Positions 16,226 to 25,403 of a DNA stretch of 41,778 nt are shown one piece after another. Source of the DNA: Natronococcus jeotgali DSM 18795 (GTDB taxonomy: Archaea; Halobacteriota; Halobacteria; Halobacteriales; Natrialbaceae); contig NZ_AOIA01000122.1 in NCBI RefSeq assembly GCF_000337695.1, positions 1-41,778 of the forward strand. Reading direction: 5' to 3'. Position numbers and translations under genes: made by a program. The notes below the pieces were generated by a model. The model was not told where the DNA came from, ran no database searches, and saw only the letters and a program-made list of their open reading frames with translations. Every line of letters starts with the position of its first letter. Positions within the stretch are counted from its first letter, which is position 1.

Positions 16226-16259
16226 GTTATACGGTCCCACTTACGACTACTCGAGTCGT
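16226..16259 (+). promoter_or_regulatory. priS promoter with an inverted repeat abutting the start codon
   Basis: GTTATAC (16226-16232) is a TATA box about 30 bases before ATG 16260. ACGACT (16243-16248) and AGTCGT (16254-16259) are exact inverted repeats around ACTCG and end directly against the start codon, overlapping the expected transcription start. A regulator bound here would block initiation of the priS-gins operon. Confidence 0.5.
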
Positions 16260-17435
16260 ATGGAGGAGCGAACGAGGGCCTACCTTCGGGGTCGATTCCG
16301 CGATCACTACCGCCGCACGGAGCTGACGCTGCCGCCCGCGGCCAACGAGCGCGAGTGGGGATACATCCCCTGGACCGAGGGCCCCGACACGACGATGGTT
16401 CGCCACCGTTCGCTGCTCGAACTCGGCGACCTCGAGGAGTTCCTCGTCCGCAAGCGACCCCGCCACGTCTACTTCTCGGCGGGGCGGTTTCGCGACCCCG
16501 GCGCGGGCTCGATGCACGAGAAGGACTGGCAGTCAGCGGATCTCGTCTTCGACCTCGACGCCGACCACCTGCCGAACGTGACGCTGGGCGAGGACTCCTA
16601 CGCCGAGATGCTCGCGACGTGTAAGGACGCCCTGCTGCGCCTGCTCGATTTCCTCGAGGACGACTTCGCCTTCGAGGACCTCGAGATCGTCTTCTCGGGC
16701 GGGCGGGGATACCACGTCCACGTCCGCGACGAGTCGATCCGCCACCTCGACCGGGAGCACCGCCGCGAGGTCGTCGACTACGTCCGCGGGATCGGTCTGG
16801 AGTTCGAGGAGCTGATCGAGACCGAGACCGTCGCCGGGCTGGGCCGAAAGACGCCGACCGAACGCCGCACCCTGCGAACCGAGGGCGGCTGGGGCGCCCG
16901 CACCCACGACCGGTTTATGGCCTTCGTCGACGAGTTGCTCGCCCTCGAGGAGGAGGCGGCCCTCGAGCGACTCCGGGAGTTCGACGGGATCGGCGAGGGG
17001 AAGGCGACGGCGACGTTAAACGCCGCCCGGAACAACCGCGAGGGGCTCGAGGCGGGCAACGTCACCGTCCACACCGCCGTCGCCCAGCTGGCCGAACGGT
17101 TCGCAGAGCGGGCGGTCGAGGCCGACAACGCCCCGATCGACGAGCCCGTGACCACGGACACGAACCGACTCATCCGCCTGCCGGGCAGTCTCCACGGCGG
17201 CAGCGGGCTCGAGACGGTCCGCCTCGAGCGCGACGAGATCGACGCCTTCGACCCGCTGGTCGACGCCGTCCCGGAGACGTTCACGGGCCACGAGATCCGG
17301 GTCGACGTCGCCGACGGCGGCGAGGTCGAGCTCGGAGGAGATAGTTTTACGGTTCCGGAGGGCGACCAGTCGCTTCCGGAGTACGTCGCCGTGTTCCTCA
17401 TGGCCCGGGGCCGCGCCGAGAAGGAGAAAGAATGA
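16260..17435 (+). CDS. priS: DNA primase small (catalytic) subunit PriS
   Basis: PriS makes primers for DNA replication together with PriL. The 391-residue chain has the catalytic aspartates D98 and D100 in DLVFDLDADH, the nucleotide-binding SGGRGYHVHV (146-155), and the C-terminal TNRLIRLPGSLHGGSG, all diagnostic of the archaeo-eukaryotic primase. It overlaps the downstream GINS gene by four bases (ATGA), so primase and helicase-accessory protein are translated together. ATG 16260 follows a TATA box and an inverted repeat. Confidence 0.95.
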   Translation: MEERTRAYLRGRFRDHYRRTELTLPPAANEREWGYIPWTEGPDTTMVRHRSLLELGDLEEFLVRKRPRHVYFSAGRFRDPGAGSMHEKDWQSADLVFDLDADHLPNVTLGEDSYAEMLATCKDALLRLLDFLEDDFAFEDLEIVFSGGRGYHVHVRDESIRHLDREHRREVVDYVRGIGLEFEELIETETVAGLGRKTPTERRTLRTEGGWGARTHDRFMAFVDELLALEEEAALERLREFDGIGEGKATATLNAARNNREGLEAGNVTVHTAVAQLAERFAERAVEADNAPIDEPVTTDTNRLIRLPGSLHGGSGLETVRLERDEIDAFDPLVDAVPETFTGHEIRVDVADGGEVELGGDSFTVPEGDQSLPEYVAVFLMARGRAEKEKE

Positions 17436-18382
17436 ACCTCGACGAGCTACGATCCGTCCAGAGCAAGGAGCGCCAGAAGGACAGCCTCCAGAACCTGCGC
17501 CCCTCGTTCTACCAGGAGGTCGGCGAGTACATCGCCGAACTCGAGGCCGAACGCGACCGCGCGGCCGAGCGAGCCGACGACCCGTTCTCCTCGCCCGAGG
17601 TGAGCCGACTCACCGACGAGATCGAGACCGCCAAAGACGTCGTCGAGGCGATCTACGAACGGCGGATGGGCAAACTCGTCAAGCAGGCCAGCCTCGCGGC
17701 CGCGGGGATGGCGGCCGACGACGACGGCCTCACCGCCGAGGAGGCCGACCTCTTCGAGGATCTCGTCGACCGCATCGACGCGAACAAGACGCGCGTCCTC
17801 GACGTCCTCGAGGGCCTCGAGGCCGAGAGCGGCGATGCGTCCGAGCCCGAGGCGGTCGACGAGTCCGACTCGGCGACGCCCGACGACGCGCCGCCGGCGA
17901 CGCCGATGGAACCGGATCCGACCGCCAACGTCGCGGATCGCAGCGAGAACGCGGACGTCGACCCGACGACGATCGAGCCCGACGACGACCCCCGGGCGTC
18001 GGACGCCAGCGACGTCACGGCCGCGGACGTCATGGGTGGGTCCGGCCCGCCCGTCGACGAGGACGCACCGAAACCCGACGCCGAGCCGACCTCGCCGGCC
18101 GACGGCCCCGAGGACGACACCGAGCCGCCGGGCGAATCCGTCGATCCCGAGTTCGACGAGGACACCGCGGGCGATTCGCTCGAGGATTCGGAGCCCGCCG
18201 CGGGGTCCTCCTCGGAGTCCGACGACGTCGAGCGGGTCACGGTTCGGATGACCCGCGACGTCGGCTCGATCCTCGGCGTCGACGACCGCGAGTACACCCT
18301 CTCGACCGACGACGTCGTCACTCTGCCCGAACAGAACGCCTCGCCCCTGCTCGAGCGCGACGCCGCGGAACGGCTCGACTGA
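17432..18382 (+). CDS. GINS subunit (Gins51-type) of the replicative helicase
   Basis: Archaeal GINS joins Cdc45/GAN and MCM to form the active replicative helicase. This 316-residue protein starts MNLDELRSVQSKERQKDSLQ and has the helical A domain over about residues 1-125 (FYQEVGEYIAELEAERDRA, IYERRMGKLVKQASLAA). An unusually long acidic Asp/Glu/Pro/Ser linker of roughly 120 residues follows. A C-terminal B-type domain (VTVRMTRDVGSILGVDDREYTL) ends the chain. This A-then-B order marks the Gins51 type. The priS-gins pairing is a known archaeal arrangement. Confidence 0.87.
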   Translation: MNLDELRSVQSKERQKDSLQNLRPSFYQEVGEYIAELEAERDRAAERADDPFSSPEVSRLTDEIETAKDVVEAIYERRMGKLVKQASLAAAGMAADDDGLTAEEADLFEDLVDRIDANKTRVLDVLEGLEAESGDASEPEAVDESDSATPDDAPPATPMEPDPTANVADRSENADVDPTTIEPDDDPRASDASDVTAADVMGGSGPPVDEDAPKPDAEPTSPADGPEDDTEPPGESVDPEFDEDTAGDSLEDSEPAAGSSSESDDVERVTVRMTRDVGSILGVDDREYTLSTDDVVTLPEQNASPLLERDAAERLD

Positions 18383-18441
18383 GGAGTCGGACCCGGATCG
18401 CGCAACCGGAAGGCATACGACGACTCCCTCGAAGGGACGGT

Positions 18442-18930
18442 ATGCTCGAAATCGGCGACGACGCACCCGAGTTCGCACTACCGAACCAGCGCGGCGAGAC
18501 GGTTCGCCGCTCGAATTTCGAGGGCGACCGACTCGTCGTCTACTTCTATCCGCGGGCCGGTACCGACGGCTGTACGACCGAGGCCCGGGAGTTCGAGGCG
18601 GTTCGCGAGGAGTTCGAGGACCGCGGCGTCGCGGTCGTCGGGATCAGCGACGACCCCGTCGACGACCTCGAGTCGTTCGCCGCCGACCACGATCTCGGGT
18701 TCGACCTGCTGTCCGATCCCGAGGGCGAGGTCGCGACGCTGTACGACGCCTACGGCGAGAAGCGGATGTTCGGCAACACCTTCGACGGCGTCTTCCGGAC
18801 CACCTACGTCGTCGGTCCCGACGGAACGATCGAGGCGACCTACGAGGACGTTTCACCCGCCGGCCACGCCGAGGCGGTGCTCGAGGAGCTCGACGAGCGA
18901 CGGGCCGGACAGGCCGCCCCGGAGCGGTAA
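18442..18930 (+). CDS. bcp: Peroxiredoxin of the BCP/PrxQ group
   Basis: This is a 162-residue thiol peroxidase that reduces hydroperoxides in the cytoplasm. The thioredoxin-fold core has VVYFYPRAGTDGCTTEA, with peroxidatic C44 in the TxxC motif. No other cysteine is present, so it must work as a 1-Cys enzyme relying on an external thiol. The partner arginine lies in the later FRTTYVVGPDG block. It begins 60 bases after the GINS gene on the same strand and is probably independently controlled. Confidence 0.9.
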   Translation: MLEIGDDAPEFALPNQRGETVRRSNFEGDRLVVYFYPRAGTDGCTTEAREFEAVREEFEDRGVAVVGISDDPVDDLESFAADHDLGFDLLSDPEGEVATLYDAYGEKRMFGNTFDGVFRTTYVVGPDGTIEATYEDVSPAGHAEAVLEELDERRAGQAAPER

Positions 18931-18996
18931 GGTTCCCAGCGGCGAGAACGCGGTATCCGGGGACGATCTTATCCTTGTTGCAAGCTAACGTGAACC

Positions 18997-19671
18997 ATGA
19001 GCGTGATGGGTGAGTTCACCGTCCGCGCGTCGGACTTCGCTCTCTACCGGGCGCTGTCGACGGCCCCGGAGATGATCGTCGAGATCGAACGCCTCGTCGT
19101 CACCGCGGAGGACCGGATCATGCCGTACTTCTGGGTAACCGGGGATCGGGATCGCATCGAGGCGGCGCTCGAGGGCGATCCTAGCGCGACTCGAGTCGAG
19201 CGGGTCGACGAGGCCGACGGAGCGGTGCTGTACCGCGCGGCGTGGACGCGAAACGTCGAGGCGATGGTCTACGCCTACGCCGAAATCGGCGCGACGATCC
19301 TCGAGGCGACGGGCACCGACGACCGCTGGGAGCTGACGATGCGGTTCGACGACGAGAACACCGTTTCCGAGTTCCACGAGTACTGCCGGGAGAACGACGT
19401 CGCCTTCGAACTCGAGAAACTGTACGAACAGTCCCAGCCGATGGCCGGCGCCCGGTACGGACTGACGTCGCCGCAGCGAGAAGCCCTGGTAACGGCCTAC
19501 GAAGCCGGCTTCTTCGACGTTCCCCAGCGAACGACGATGACCGATCTGGCGGAGCGACTCGGCATCACCCAGCAGGCGCTCTCGAAGCGGTTACACCACG
19601 CCCACAAGAACCTCATCGGAAACGCCCTTACCGTCGGCCAGGTCGGCGAGGGGGATGACGCCGCTCCGTAG
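18997..19671 (+). CDS. HTH-10 family transcriptional regulator
   Basis: This 224-residue paralogue of the regulator at 6900 begins MSVMGEFTVRASDFALYRAL. It has a sensor-like half and a C-terminal HTH (YGLTSPQREALVTAYEAGFFDVPQ, then LAERLGITQQALSKRLHHAHKNL). A TATA box (GATCTTATCC, about 18965-18974) lies some 28 bases before ATG, so the transcript is probably leaderless. It sits between a peroxiredoxin and a DUF7344-like gene, with no obvious dedicated target. The signal sensed is unknown. Confidence 0.88.
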   Translation: MSVMGEFTVRASDFALYRALSTAPEMIVEIERLVVTAEDRIMPYFWVTGDRDRIEAALEGDPSATRVERVDEADGAVLYRAAWTRNVEAMVYAYAEIGATILEATGTDDRWELTMRFDDENTVSEFHEYCRENDVAFELEKLYEQSQPMAGARYGLTSPQREALVTAYEAGFFDVPQRTTMTDLAERLGITQQALSKRLHHAHKNLIGNALTVGQVGEGDDAAP

Positions 19672-19740
19672 CCCTCCAGACTTAAGGCAGTGGTCTATAC
19701 AACCTCCCCGTTCTTTCATCCGGAATCAGTATGTCGGCGT

Positions 19741-20082
19741 ATGGGCACACAACGGCGCTCTTACGCCGCTGTTCGGATCGACGACCTGTACGAAGGACTC
19801 AGCGTCGAGCGTCGTCGCCACGCGCTTTCCTGCCTCCGCGATCACGATCTCCCGATCGCGCTGGCCGATCTCGCCGACGAGGTCGCCGTTCGGGAACGCG
19901 GAACGAGACTGCCGGCGGTTCCCGCCGAGGAGACCAACCGGATCTACCTGTCGCTGTACCACGCTCACGTTCCGAAACTCGTCGACGTCGGGCTGGTCAC
20001 CTACCACCAAGACCGCGATCTCGTGGGTGCGGCGCCGTCAGTCGACCTCGAGGAAGTGCTCGAGGGGCGACTCGAACGATAA
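19741..20082 (+). CDS. DUF7344-like winged-helix protein
   Basis: This is a 113-residue protein with the small haloarchaeal winged-helix pattern called DUF7344: YEGLSVERRRHALSCLRDHDLPIALADLADEV, then NRIYLSLYHAHVPKLVDVGLVTYHQD. Proteins of this type are presumed transcription regulators. ATG at 19741 was chosen; the frame is open upstream, but similarity to the domain starts after it, and CTATAC around 19694-19699 may be part of the promoter. It lies 70 bases after the HTH-10 gene and meets cdc48 tail to tail 18 bases away. Confidence 0.72.
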   Translation: MGTQRRSYAAVRIDDLYEGLSVERRRHALSCLRDHDLPIALADLADEVAVRERGTRLPAVPAEETNRIYLSLYHAHVPKLVDVGLVTYHQDRDLVGAAPSVDLEEVLEGRLER

Positions 20083-20100
20083 CCCGAAGGGAAGCTCGAT

Positions 20101-22368
20101 CTACTGGAAGGTGCGGCCGAGCTGGTCCTCGCCTTCGGCTTCGGGTTCGGCGGTTTGGAACTGCTGTTCGATCTCCTCGTAGCGCTCGCGGGTCTCGGGG
20201 GTCACGCTCGGCTGGACCTCCTCGAGAGCCCGTTCGAAGTGTTCCTTGCTGATGCGGACGTTCTCGATGGTGTCCGGCATGTCGTCGGGGTCGACCGAGT
20301 TGATGAACTCGCGGCTGGCGGCCATCGAGGCCTCGCGGGTGACGGCCTCGATGTCGGCGCCGACGTAGCCCTCGGTCTCGCTCGCGAGCCACTCGAGGTC
20401 GACCGCGTCGGCCAGGGGCTTGTCGCGGGTGTGGACCTCGAAGATCTTCCTGCGAGCCTCCTCGTCGGGAACCGGCACGTGGACGTGCCGATCGAGCCGG
20501 CCCGGACGCAGCAGCGCCGAGTCGATCAGGTCCGGACGGTTGGTCGTCGCGATCACGACGACGTCCTCGAGCTCCTCGAGGCCGTCGAGTTCGGTCAGGA
20601 GCTGGCTGACGACCCGTTCGCCGACGCCGGAGTCACCCTGGCGCTGGCCGCGTTCGCCCGCGATCGAGTCGATCTCGTCGAAGAAGATCACGGTCGGGGC
20701 GTTCGAGCGGGCCTTCTCGAAGACCTCCCGAACCCCCTTCTCGGACTCGCCGACGTACTTGTTCAGCAGCTCGGGCCCCTTGATCGAGATGAAGTTCGAC
20801 TGGGACTCGTTGGCGACGGCTTTTGCGAGCAGGGTCTTCCCGGTGCCGGGAGGACCGTACATGAGGACGCCCTTGGCGGCCTGCATGTCCATCTGCTCGA
20901 AGACCTCGGGGTAGTCCAGCGGCCACTGGATCGTCTCGCGCAGGCGTTCCTTGGTGTCGCTGAGGCCGCCGACGTCGTTCCAGGTGACGTCGGGCACCTC
21001 GACGAAGACCTCCCGCATCGCCGAGGGCTGGATCCCCTTGAGCGCCTCCTTGACGTCGGCCTCGGTCACCTCGAGGGACTCGAGGATCTCGGCGTCGATC
21101 TCCTCGGATTCGAGATCGAGGTCGGGACGGATCCGCCGCAGGGCGTTCATCGCGCCCTCGCGGGCCAGGGACTCGAGGTCGGCGCCGACGAACCCGTGGG
21201 TGTTCTCCGCGTAGTGCTCGAGGTCGATGTCCTCGCTGAGGGGCATCCCGCGGGTGTGGACCTGCAGGATCTCCTTGCGCCCTTCCTTGTCGGGGACGCC
21301 GATCTCGATCTCGCGGTCGAAGCGGCCGCCCCGCCGCAACGCGGGGTCGATCGCGTCGACCCGGTTCGTCGCGGCGATGACGGTGACTCGTCCGCGCTCC
21401 TCGAGGCCGTCCATCAGCGAGAGGAGCTGGGCGACGACCCGTCGCTCGACGTCGCCGCCGGCCTCCTCGCGCTTGGCGGCGATGGAGTCGAGCTCGTCGA
21501 TGAAGATGATCGCGGGGGCGTTCTCCTCGGCCTCCTCGAAGACCTCCCGGAGCTGCTCCTCGCTCTCGCCGTAGTACTTCGACATGATCTCCGGGCCGGA
21601 GATCGTCTCGAAGTGGGCGTCGATCTCGTTGGCGACGGCTTTCGCCATCAGGGTCTTCCCGGTGCCCGGCGGGCCGTGCAGAAGCACGCCCTTGGGCGGC
21701 TCGATGCCCAGCTGCTGGAACAGCTCGGGGTGGCGCATCGGCAGCTCGATCATCTCGCGAACCTGATCGAGCTCGTTGTCGAGACCGCCGATATCCTCGT
21801 AGGTGACGTTCGGCACGCCCTCGGGCGAGCCGCCGGCGTCGCTGCTTACCTGTTCGGCCGGTGTCTCGGAGATCTCGATGTTCGTCGAGTCGGTGATGAC
21901 GACCGTCCCGGAGGGGTCGGCGCTCGCGATCTTCAGCGGCACCGACTGTCCGGAGCTGGCCATCGGGCCGAACGACAGCGAGAACGGCACCGTCTGCCCC
22001 TCGGTGACGGCCTGGCCCGAGAGCTTGTCCCGGACGAGCGGGCCGATGTCCCCGCGGATGCGGAGGTTCTGGGGGAGCGCGACCGTCACCGAGTTCGCGG
22101 GCTGGACGTCGGCGGGCTCGATGTCGACGCTGTCGTCGATCCCGACGTCGGCCTCCTGGCGCAGGCGGCCGTCGATGCGAACGATGCCGCGGCCCTCGTC
22201 CTCGGGGTAGCCGGGCCAGACGCGCGCGACGGCCTGACTGTCGCCCTTGCCCTCGATGACGATGTAGTCGCCGTTCTCGAGGTCGAGCTCGCGCATCGAA
22301 ACGCGGTCGATCGCGGCGAGCCCGCGGCCCGCGTCCTTCTGTTTCAGGGGTTTGACGGTGAGTTTCAT
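20101..22368 (-). CDS. Cdc48/VAT-type AAA ATPase
   Basis: This 755-residue double-ring AAA unfoldase is the archaeal homologue of p97/Cdc48, extracting and unfolding proteins, probably for the proteasome. Residues 1-180 are the double-psi-barrel N domain. D1 has Walker A GPPGTGKT (232-239) and Walker B D291/E292. D2 has Walker A 505-512 and Walker B D564/E565. The end, [10 protein letters not shown], is not an HbYX tail, so docking on the proteasome would need another element. No intein is present. Its ATG overlaps the stop of a small Hsp20-like gene (ATGA), so the two are coupled. Confidence 0.95.
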   Translation of the reverse strand: MKLTVKPLKQKDAGRGLAAIDRVSMRELDLENGDYIVIEGKGDSQAVARVWPGYPEDEGRGIVRIDGRLRQEADVGIDDSVDIEPADVQPANSVTVALPQNLRIRGDIGPLVRDKLSGQAVTEGQTVPFSLSFGPMASSGQSVPLKIASADPSGTVVITDSTNIEISETPAEQVSSDAGGSPEGVPNVTYEDIGGLDNELDQVREMIELPMRHPELFQQLGIEPPKGVLLHGPPGTGKTLMAKAVANEIDAHFETISGPEIMSKYYGESEEQLREVFEEAEENAPAIIFIDELDSIAAKREEAGGDVERRVVAQLLSLMDGLEERGRVTVIAATNRVDAIDPALRRGGRFDREIEIGVPDKEGRKEILQVHTRGMPLSEDIDLEHYAENTHGFVGADLESLAREGAMNALRRIRPDLDLESEEIDAEILESLEVTEADVKEALKGIQPSAMREVFVEVPDVTWNDVGGLSDTKERLRETIQWPLDYPEVFEQMDMQAAKGVLMYGPPGTGKTLLAKAVANESQSNFISIKGPELLNKYVGESEKGVREVFEKARSNAPTVIFFDEIDSIAGERGQRQGDSGVGERVVSQLLTELDGLEELEDVVVIATTNRPDLIDSALLRPGRLDRHVHVPVPDEEARRKIFEVHTRDKPLADAVDLEWLASETEGYVGADIEAVTREASMAASREFINSVDPDDMPDTIENVRISKEHFERALEEVQPSVTPETRERYEEIEQQFQTAEPEAEGEDQLGRTFQ

Positions 22369-22613
22369 TGGTCGTCCTCCAGTTCGACAGTGAGCACGCC
22401 GTTTCTGATAAACGTGTTCGCGTCAACTGCACCGTCGGGCAACTCGAGTTCGTACTGATCGTCGTCGTCGACGACGATCACCGTCCCGTCGACGACGTCC
22501 ACGTCGGCGTCGGTGCTCGCCGTGCCGAAGTCGACGGCCAGCACCGATCCGTCCTCGTACTCGTAGCGACGAACGATCCGCTCGTCTCCACGGGTGAATT
22601 GGTCGAGTGTCAT
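22365..22613 (-). CDS. Small acidic Hsp20-like (DUF7127-like) protein coupled to Cdc48
   Basis: This 82-residue, highly acidic protein is predicted to be mostly beta. The last third, [26 protein letters not shown], strongly resembles the end of the alpha-crystallin domain of small heat-shock proteins, where LP ... NGVLTV is typical. The chain is shorter than a full Hsp20. It is the first gene of a two-gene unit: its stop overlaps the cdc48 start. An adaptor or co-chaperone role for Cdc48 is inferred from context only. A strong TATA box lies upstream. Confidence 0.75.
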   Translation of the reverse strand: MTLDQFTRGDERIVRRYEYEDGSVLAVDFGTASTDADVDVVDGTVIVVDDDDQYELELPDGAVDANTFIRNGVLTVELEDDQ

Positions 22614-22644
22614 TTTGATACTAACTACGGGTAAGTGCTACTAG

Positions 22645-22652
22645 TATATAAA
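22645..22652 (-). promoter_or_regulatory. TATA box of the Hsp20-like/cdc48 operon
   Basis: The complement reads TTTATATA, 32-39 bases before ATG 22613, so transcription should start a few bases ahead of the start codon. Flanking ATACTA (about 22618-22623) and TAGTAT (22643-22648) are inverted copies 19 bases apart that bracket the start site. Heat-shock or stress control is possible but not shown. Confidence 0.6.
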
Positions 22653-22819
22653 TATTTCTCCGGCCAAATGCAGGACAGCATCGGGGTGGCTTCGAAGAAG
22701 CTTGTTCGTAGTTCAGCGTACGGACCTCGGACACACGGCCCTATCGGATCCGTCCGTTCCTGCCGGTTGTGCCGACGGCGGCTCGAGCCTTTATACCGGT
22801 ACCCCACGTCCGAATGGGT

Positions 22820-23593
22820 ATGGAAACGGTTCGACACCAGGGCCGCGAGACGGCCTACGACGTCGCCGACCGCGGAGGAACGGGACCGACCGTCTGTTTC
22901 GTCCACGGCAGCGGCGGCTCGCGAGCCGCCTGGAAGGCACAACATCGACTCGCCGACCGGTACCCGGTCGTCGCCGTCGACCTCAGCGGACACGGCGACT
23001 CCGAGGACGTCGACGCCGATCCCGGGTACACGAGGCTGTCGGCCTACGCCGACGACGTCGCGGCCGTCCTCGAGGAAACCGACGCCGACGTCCTCGTGGG
23101 CAACTCCCTGGGCGGCGCCGTCGCCATGCACCTCCTGCTCGAGCGCGAGCCCGACGTCGAGGCCGCCGTGCTGACCGGAACCGGCGCTCGGCTGGGCGTG
23201 TTACAGGACCTGCTCGAGTGGCTCGCCGACGACTTCGATCGGGCCGTCGAGTTCCTGCACGCCGACGATCGGCTCTTCCACGATCCCAGTCCCGAGCTCC
23301 GCGAGGAATCGATCGAGGGGATGTACGACTGCGGGCGGGCCGTCACCGAGCGGGACTTCCTGACCTGCCACCGGTTCGACGTCCGCAAGGAACTCCACGG
23401 GATCGACGTCCCCACGCTTGTGGTCTACGGCGAACACGACCAGCTGACGCCGCCGCAGTACCACGAGTCCCTCGCCGACGAGATCGACGACGCCGAACTC
23501 GTCGAGATCTCGGACGCGGCCCACCTGGCGATGCTCGAGCAACCCGCCGCGTTCAACGAGGCGGTCGCCGACTTTCTGGACGGACTCGAGTAG
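22820..23593 (+). CDS. Alpha/beta-fold hydrolase
   Basis: This 257-residue hydrolase has the oxyanion-hole motif VHGSGGS (about 28-34), nucleophile S96 in VGNSLGGAVA, an acid in VVYGEHDQLTPP (near 210) and the catalytic His in SDAAHLAML (near 239), so the triad is complete. It is an esterase- or lactonase-like enzyme of unknown substrate. ATG at 22820 was chosen; ATG 22814 is also in frame, and TTTATA (about 22789-22794) is at leaderless distance from either. It is divergent from the cdc48 operon and convergent with panB. Confidence 0.87.
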   Translation: METVRHQGRETAYDVADRGGTGPTVCFVHGSGGSRAAWKAQHRLADRYPVVAVDLSGHGDSEDVDADPGYTRLSAYADDVAAVLEETDADVLVGNSLGGAVAMHLLLEREPDVEAAVLTGTGARLGVLQDLLEWLADDFDRAVEFLHADDRLFHDPSPELREESIEGMYDCGRAVTERDFLTCHRFDVRKELHGIDVPTLVVYGEHDQLTPPQYHESLADEIDDAELVEISDAAHLAMLEQPAAFNEAVADFLDGLE

Positions 23594-23631
23594 GTGCGGA
23601 ACCGGGGCTCGGGCCCAGTGTCCGACGAAAA

Positions 23632-24444
23632 TCAGTACAGTTCGTCGAGGTCGTCCTCCTCGTGGCTGTGCTCCTCGGCGGGGAACGACCCCGATTCGAC
23701 GGCGTCGACGTAGCCCTCGACGGCCGAGCGCATCTCCCCGCGAACGTCGCCGAACCGCTTCGCGAAGGAGGGTGACCAGTCGCTGAGGCCGACGGCGTCG
23801 TCGACGACCAGCACCTGGCCGTCGCAGTCGGGCCCCGCACCGATCCCGATCGTCGGGATCTCGAGGCCGTCGGTGATCTCCGCGGCCAGGTTCGCCGGGA
23901 CGTGCTCGAGCACGAGCGAGAACGCGCCGGCGTCCTCGTGGGCTCGGGCGAGTTCGCGGATCCGCTCGGCGCCCTCGCGGTCGGTTCCCTGGCGCGGGTA
24001 GCCGCCGTACTGGTTGACGTGCTGGGGAGTCAGACCGAGGTGGGCCATCACGGGAATCCCCAGCTGGACCATCGTCTCGGTCAGCTCGACGGTGTGGGGG
24101 CCACACTCGAGTTTCACCGCCGCCGCCCCCTCCTCTTTGAGCATTCGGCCGGCGTTCTCGAGGCTGTCGGCCTCGTCGACGCCGAAGGAGAGAAACGGCA
24201 TGTCGGCGACGACCAGCGCCTCCTCGGTCGCCCGCGAGACCGCACCGACGTGGCGGGCCACGTCGTCGACGGTCACCGGAAGCGTCGTCTCGTACCCCAT
24301 CGACGTGTTGCCGAGGCTGTCGCCGACGAGGATCACGTCGACGTCGGCCTCGTCGACGATCTCGGCCGTCGGCGCGTCGTAGGCCGTCAGCATCGTGATC
24401 GGCTTCTCCCCGGCCATCGCTCTGAGCTCCCGCACAGTTGGCAT
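23632..24444 (-). CDS. panB: 3-methyl-2-oxobutanoate hydroxymethyltransferase (PanB)
   Basis: PanB transfers a hydroxymethyl group from methylene-folate to ketoisovalerate, giving ketopantoate, the first step of pantothenate and coenzyme A synthesis. The 270-residue chain begins MPTVRELRAMAGEKPITMLTAYDAPTAEI. It has the metal-binding VILVGDSLGNTSMGY (D42), MPFLSFGV, and KLECG with the VMAHLGLTPQ block, all family-specific. The C-terminal 15 residues are acidic (EEHSHEEDDLDELY). It is a single gene, not clustered with other pantothenate genes, divergent from a small membrane protein. Confidence 0.94.
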   Translation of the reverse strand: MPTVRELRAMAGEKPITMLTAYDAPTAEIVDEADVDVILVGDSLGNTSMGYETTLPVTVDDVARHVGAVSRATEEALVVADMPFLSFGVDEADSLENAGRMLKEEGAAAVKLECGPHTVELTETMVQLGIPVMAHLGLTPQHVNQYGGYPRQGTDREGAERIRELARAHEDAGAFSLVLEHVPANLAAEITDGLEIPTIGIGAGPDCDGQVLVVDDAVGLSDWSPSFAKRFGDVRGEMRSAVEGYVDAVESGSFPAEEHSHEEDDLDELY

Positions 24445-24548
24445 ACCCGTTCGTTCGTCTCCTCGCGCTAAACGTCATCGTTTGTCACCTCGCGGGAGGG
24501 GACCGTGACAGCGCGACGCTTAAGAGGACCCGGTCGACACCTTCAGAC

Positions 24549-24782
24549 GTGCCAGAACGCGTCGAGACGACCACGCCCGACGGCGTCGACTACGGCTGGG
24601 TGATGCAGGTCACCTTCGTCACGACGATCCTCGTCGGCGCGCCGGTCGTCGCGCTGCTGTCGACCGGGGCCGACCTGCCGACCTGGGACGCCCGCGCCGA
24701 GTTCGCCATCCGCGTCGGCGCGGTCATCTGGTTGGTCGTTGCCCTCTCGGTGTTCGCGTACGCGAAACGAACCCAGGAGTAG
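24549..24782 (+). CDS. Small two-helix membrane protein (DUF5822-like)
   Basis: This is a 77-residue protein with a soluble N-terminus (PERVETTTPDGVDYGWVM), a first hydrophobic helix over about residues 18-38 and a second over about 54-72, ending in a charged YAKRTQE tail. I recall a haloarchaeal DUF5822 family of this layout, but the match is from memory. GTG at 24549 is the start, with TATA-like CTTAAG about 28 bases upstream. Function is unknown. It is convergent with a HAD hydrolase 33 bases away. Confidence 0.7.
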   Translation: MPERVETTTPDGVDYGWVMQVTFVTTILVGAPVVALLSTGADLPTWDARAEFAIRVGAVIWLVVALSVFAYAKRTQE

Positions 24783-24815
24783 ACCGCAGGGACCGAACCC
24801 CGACGTGCCGGCGTC

Positions 24816-25355
24816 TCAGACCCCGGACGTACCGGTGCCGACGTACTCGAAGTCGACGCCCGCGCGGATCGCCGTTCGCTCGTCGCGTTCGGTGTCGCCG
24901 ACGAACAGCGTCGTCGCCGGCTCCGCGTCGAGTCCGCGGACCGTTTCGAGCAGCGGCTCGGGATCGGGTTTCCGCGTCTCGACGGTATCCCGGCCGACGA
25001 CCGCGTCGACGGCGCTCTCGAGGGCGTGTTCGTCGAGGGCGATCCGACAGGCCGCCTCGCAGTTGAGCGAGCAGACGCCGACCGGAACCGACCGTTCGAG
25101 CAGTTCGTCGGCGCGGGCCAGCCGACGCGAGCGTCGAGCGCCCTCGCGTTCGTGATCCGCGATCGTCTCCTCGACGGCCGGTGCGATCTCGAGCTTGCTC
25201 GCGGCCTCGAGCAGCTCCCAGAGATTCTCACTCGGCGGATCGGCGGCGGCTCGGGCGTACACCGCGATGACGTCGATCGCGACGGCGTTCCAGTCGACCG
25301 CGAGGTCGACCAGGGTCCCGTCCAGGTCGTAGACGATGGCGTCGTATTCGCTCAC
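24816..25355 (-). CDS. HAD-superfamily hydrolase (phosphoglycolate-phosphatase-like)
   Basis: This is a 179-residue HAD phosphatase. Motif I is VYDLDGTLVD at the N-terminus, with the nucleophile and acid/base aspartates; the central RKPDPEPLLE carries the conserved Lys; motif IV is TTLFVGDTERDERTAI. A helical cap lies between about residues 20 and 75. The substrate is unknown and phosphoglycolate is only the family default. It is 48 bases downstream of an acyl-CoA dehydrogenase on the same strand, which may be co-transcribed. Confidence 0.86.
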   Translation of the reverse strand: MSEYDAIVYDLDGTLVDLAVDWNAVAIDVIAVYARAAADPPSENLWELLEAASKLEIAPAVEETIADHEREGARRSRRLARADELLERSVPVGVCSLNCEAACRIALDEHALESAVDAVVGRDTVETRKPDPEPLLETVRGLDAEPATTLFVGDTERDERTAIRAGVDFEYVGTGTSGV

Positions 25356-25403
25356 GATCGGTGCTACGGCGAAGGAGCCAATAGCGGCTTCGATCCCCGG
25401 GGA

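Noticed and set aside
20101-22368. Possible intein in cdc48
   Set aside because: Both Walker regions are uninterrupted and total length is normal for the family.
20155-22458. A 767-codon plus-strand frame antisense to cdc48
   Set aside because: Pure mirror of cdc48 codon bias, rich in Val/Leu/Asp/Gly with no motif.
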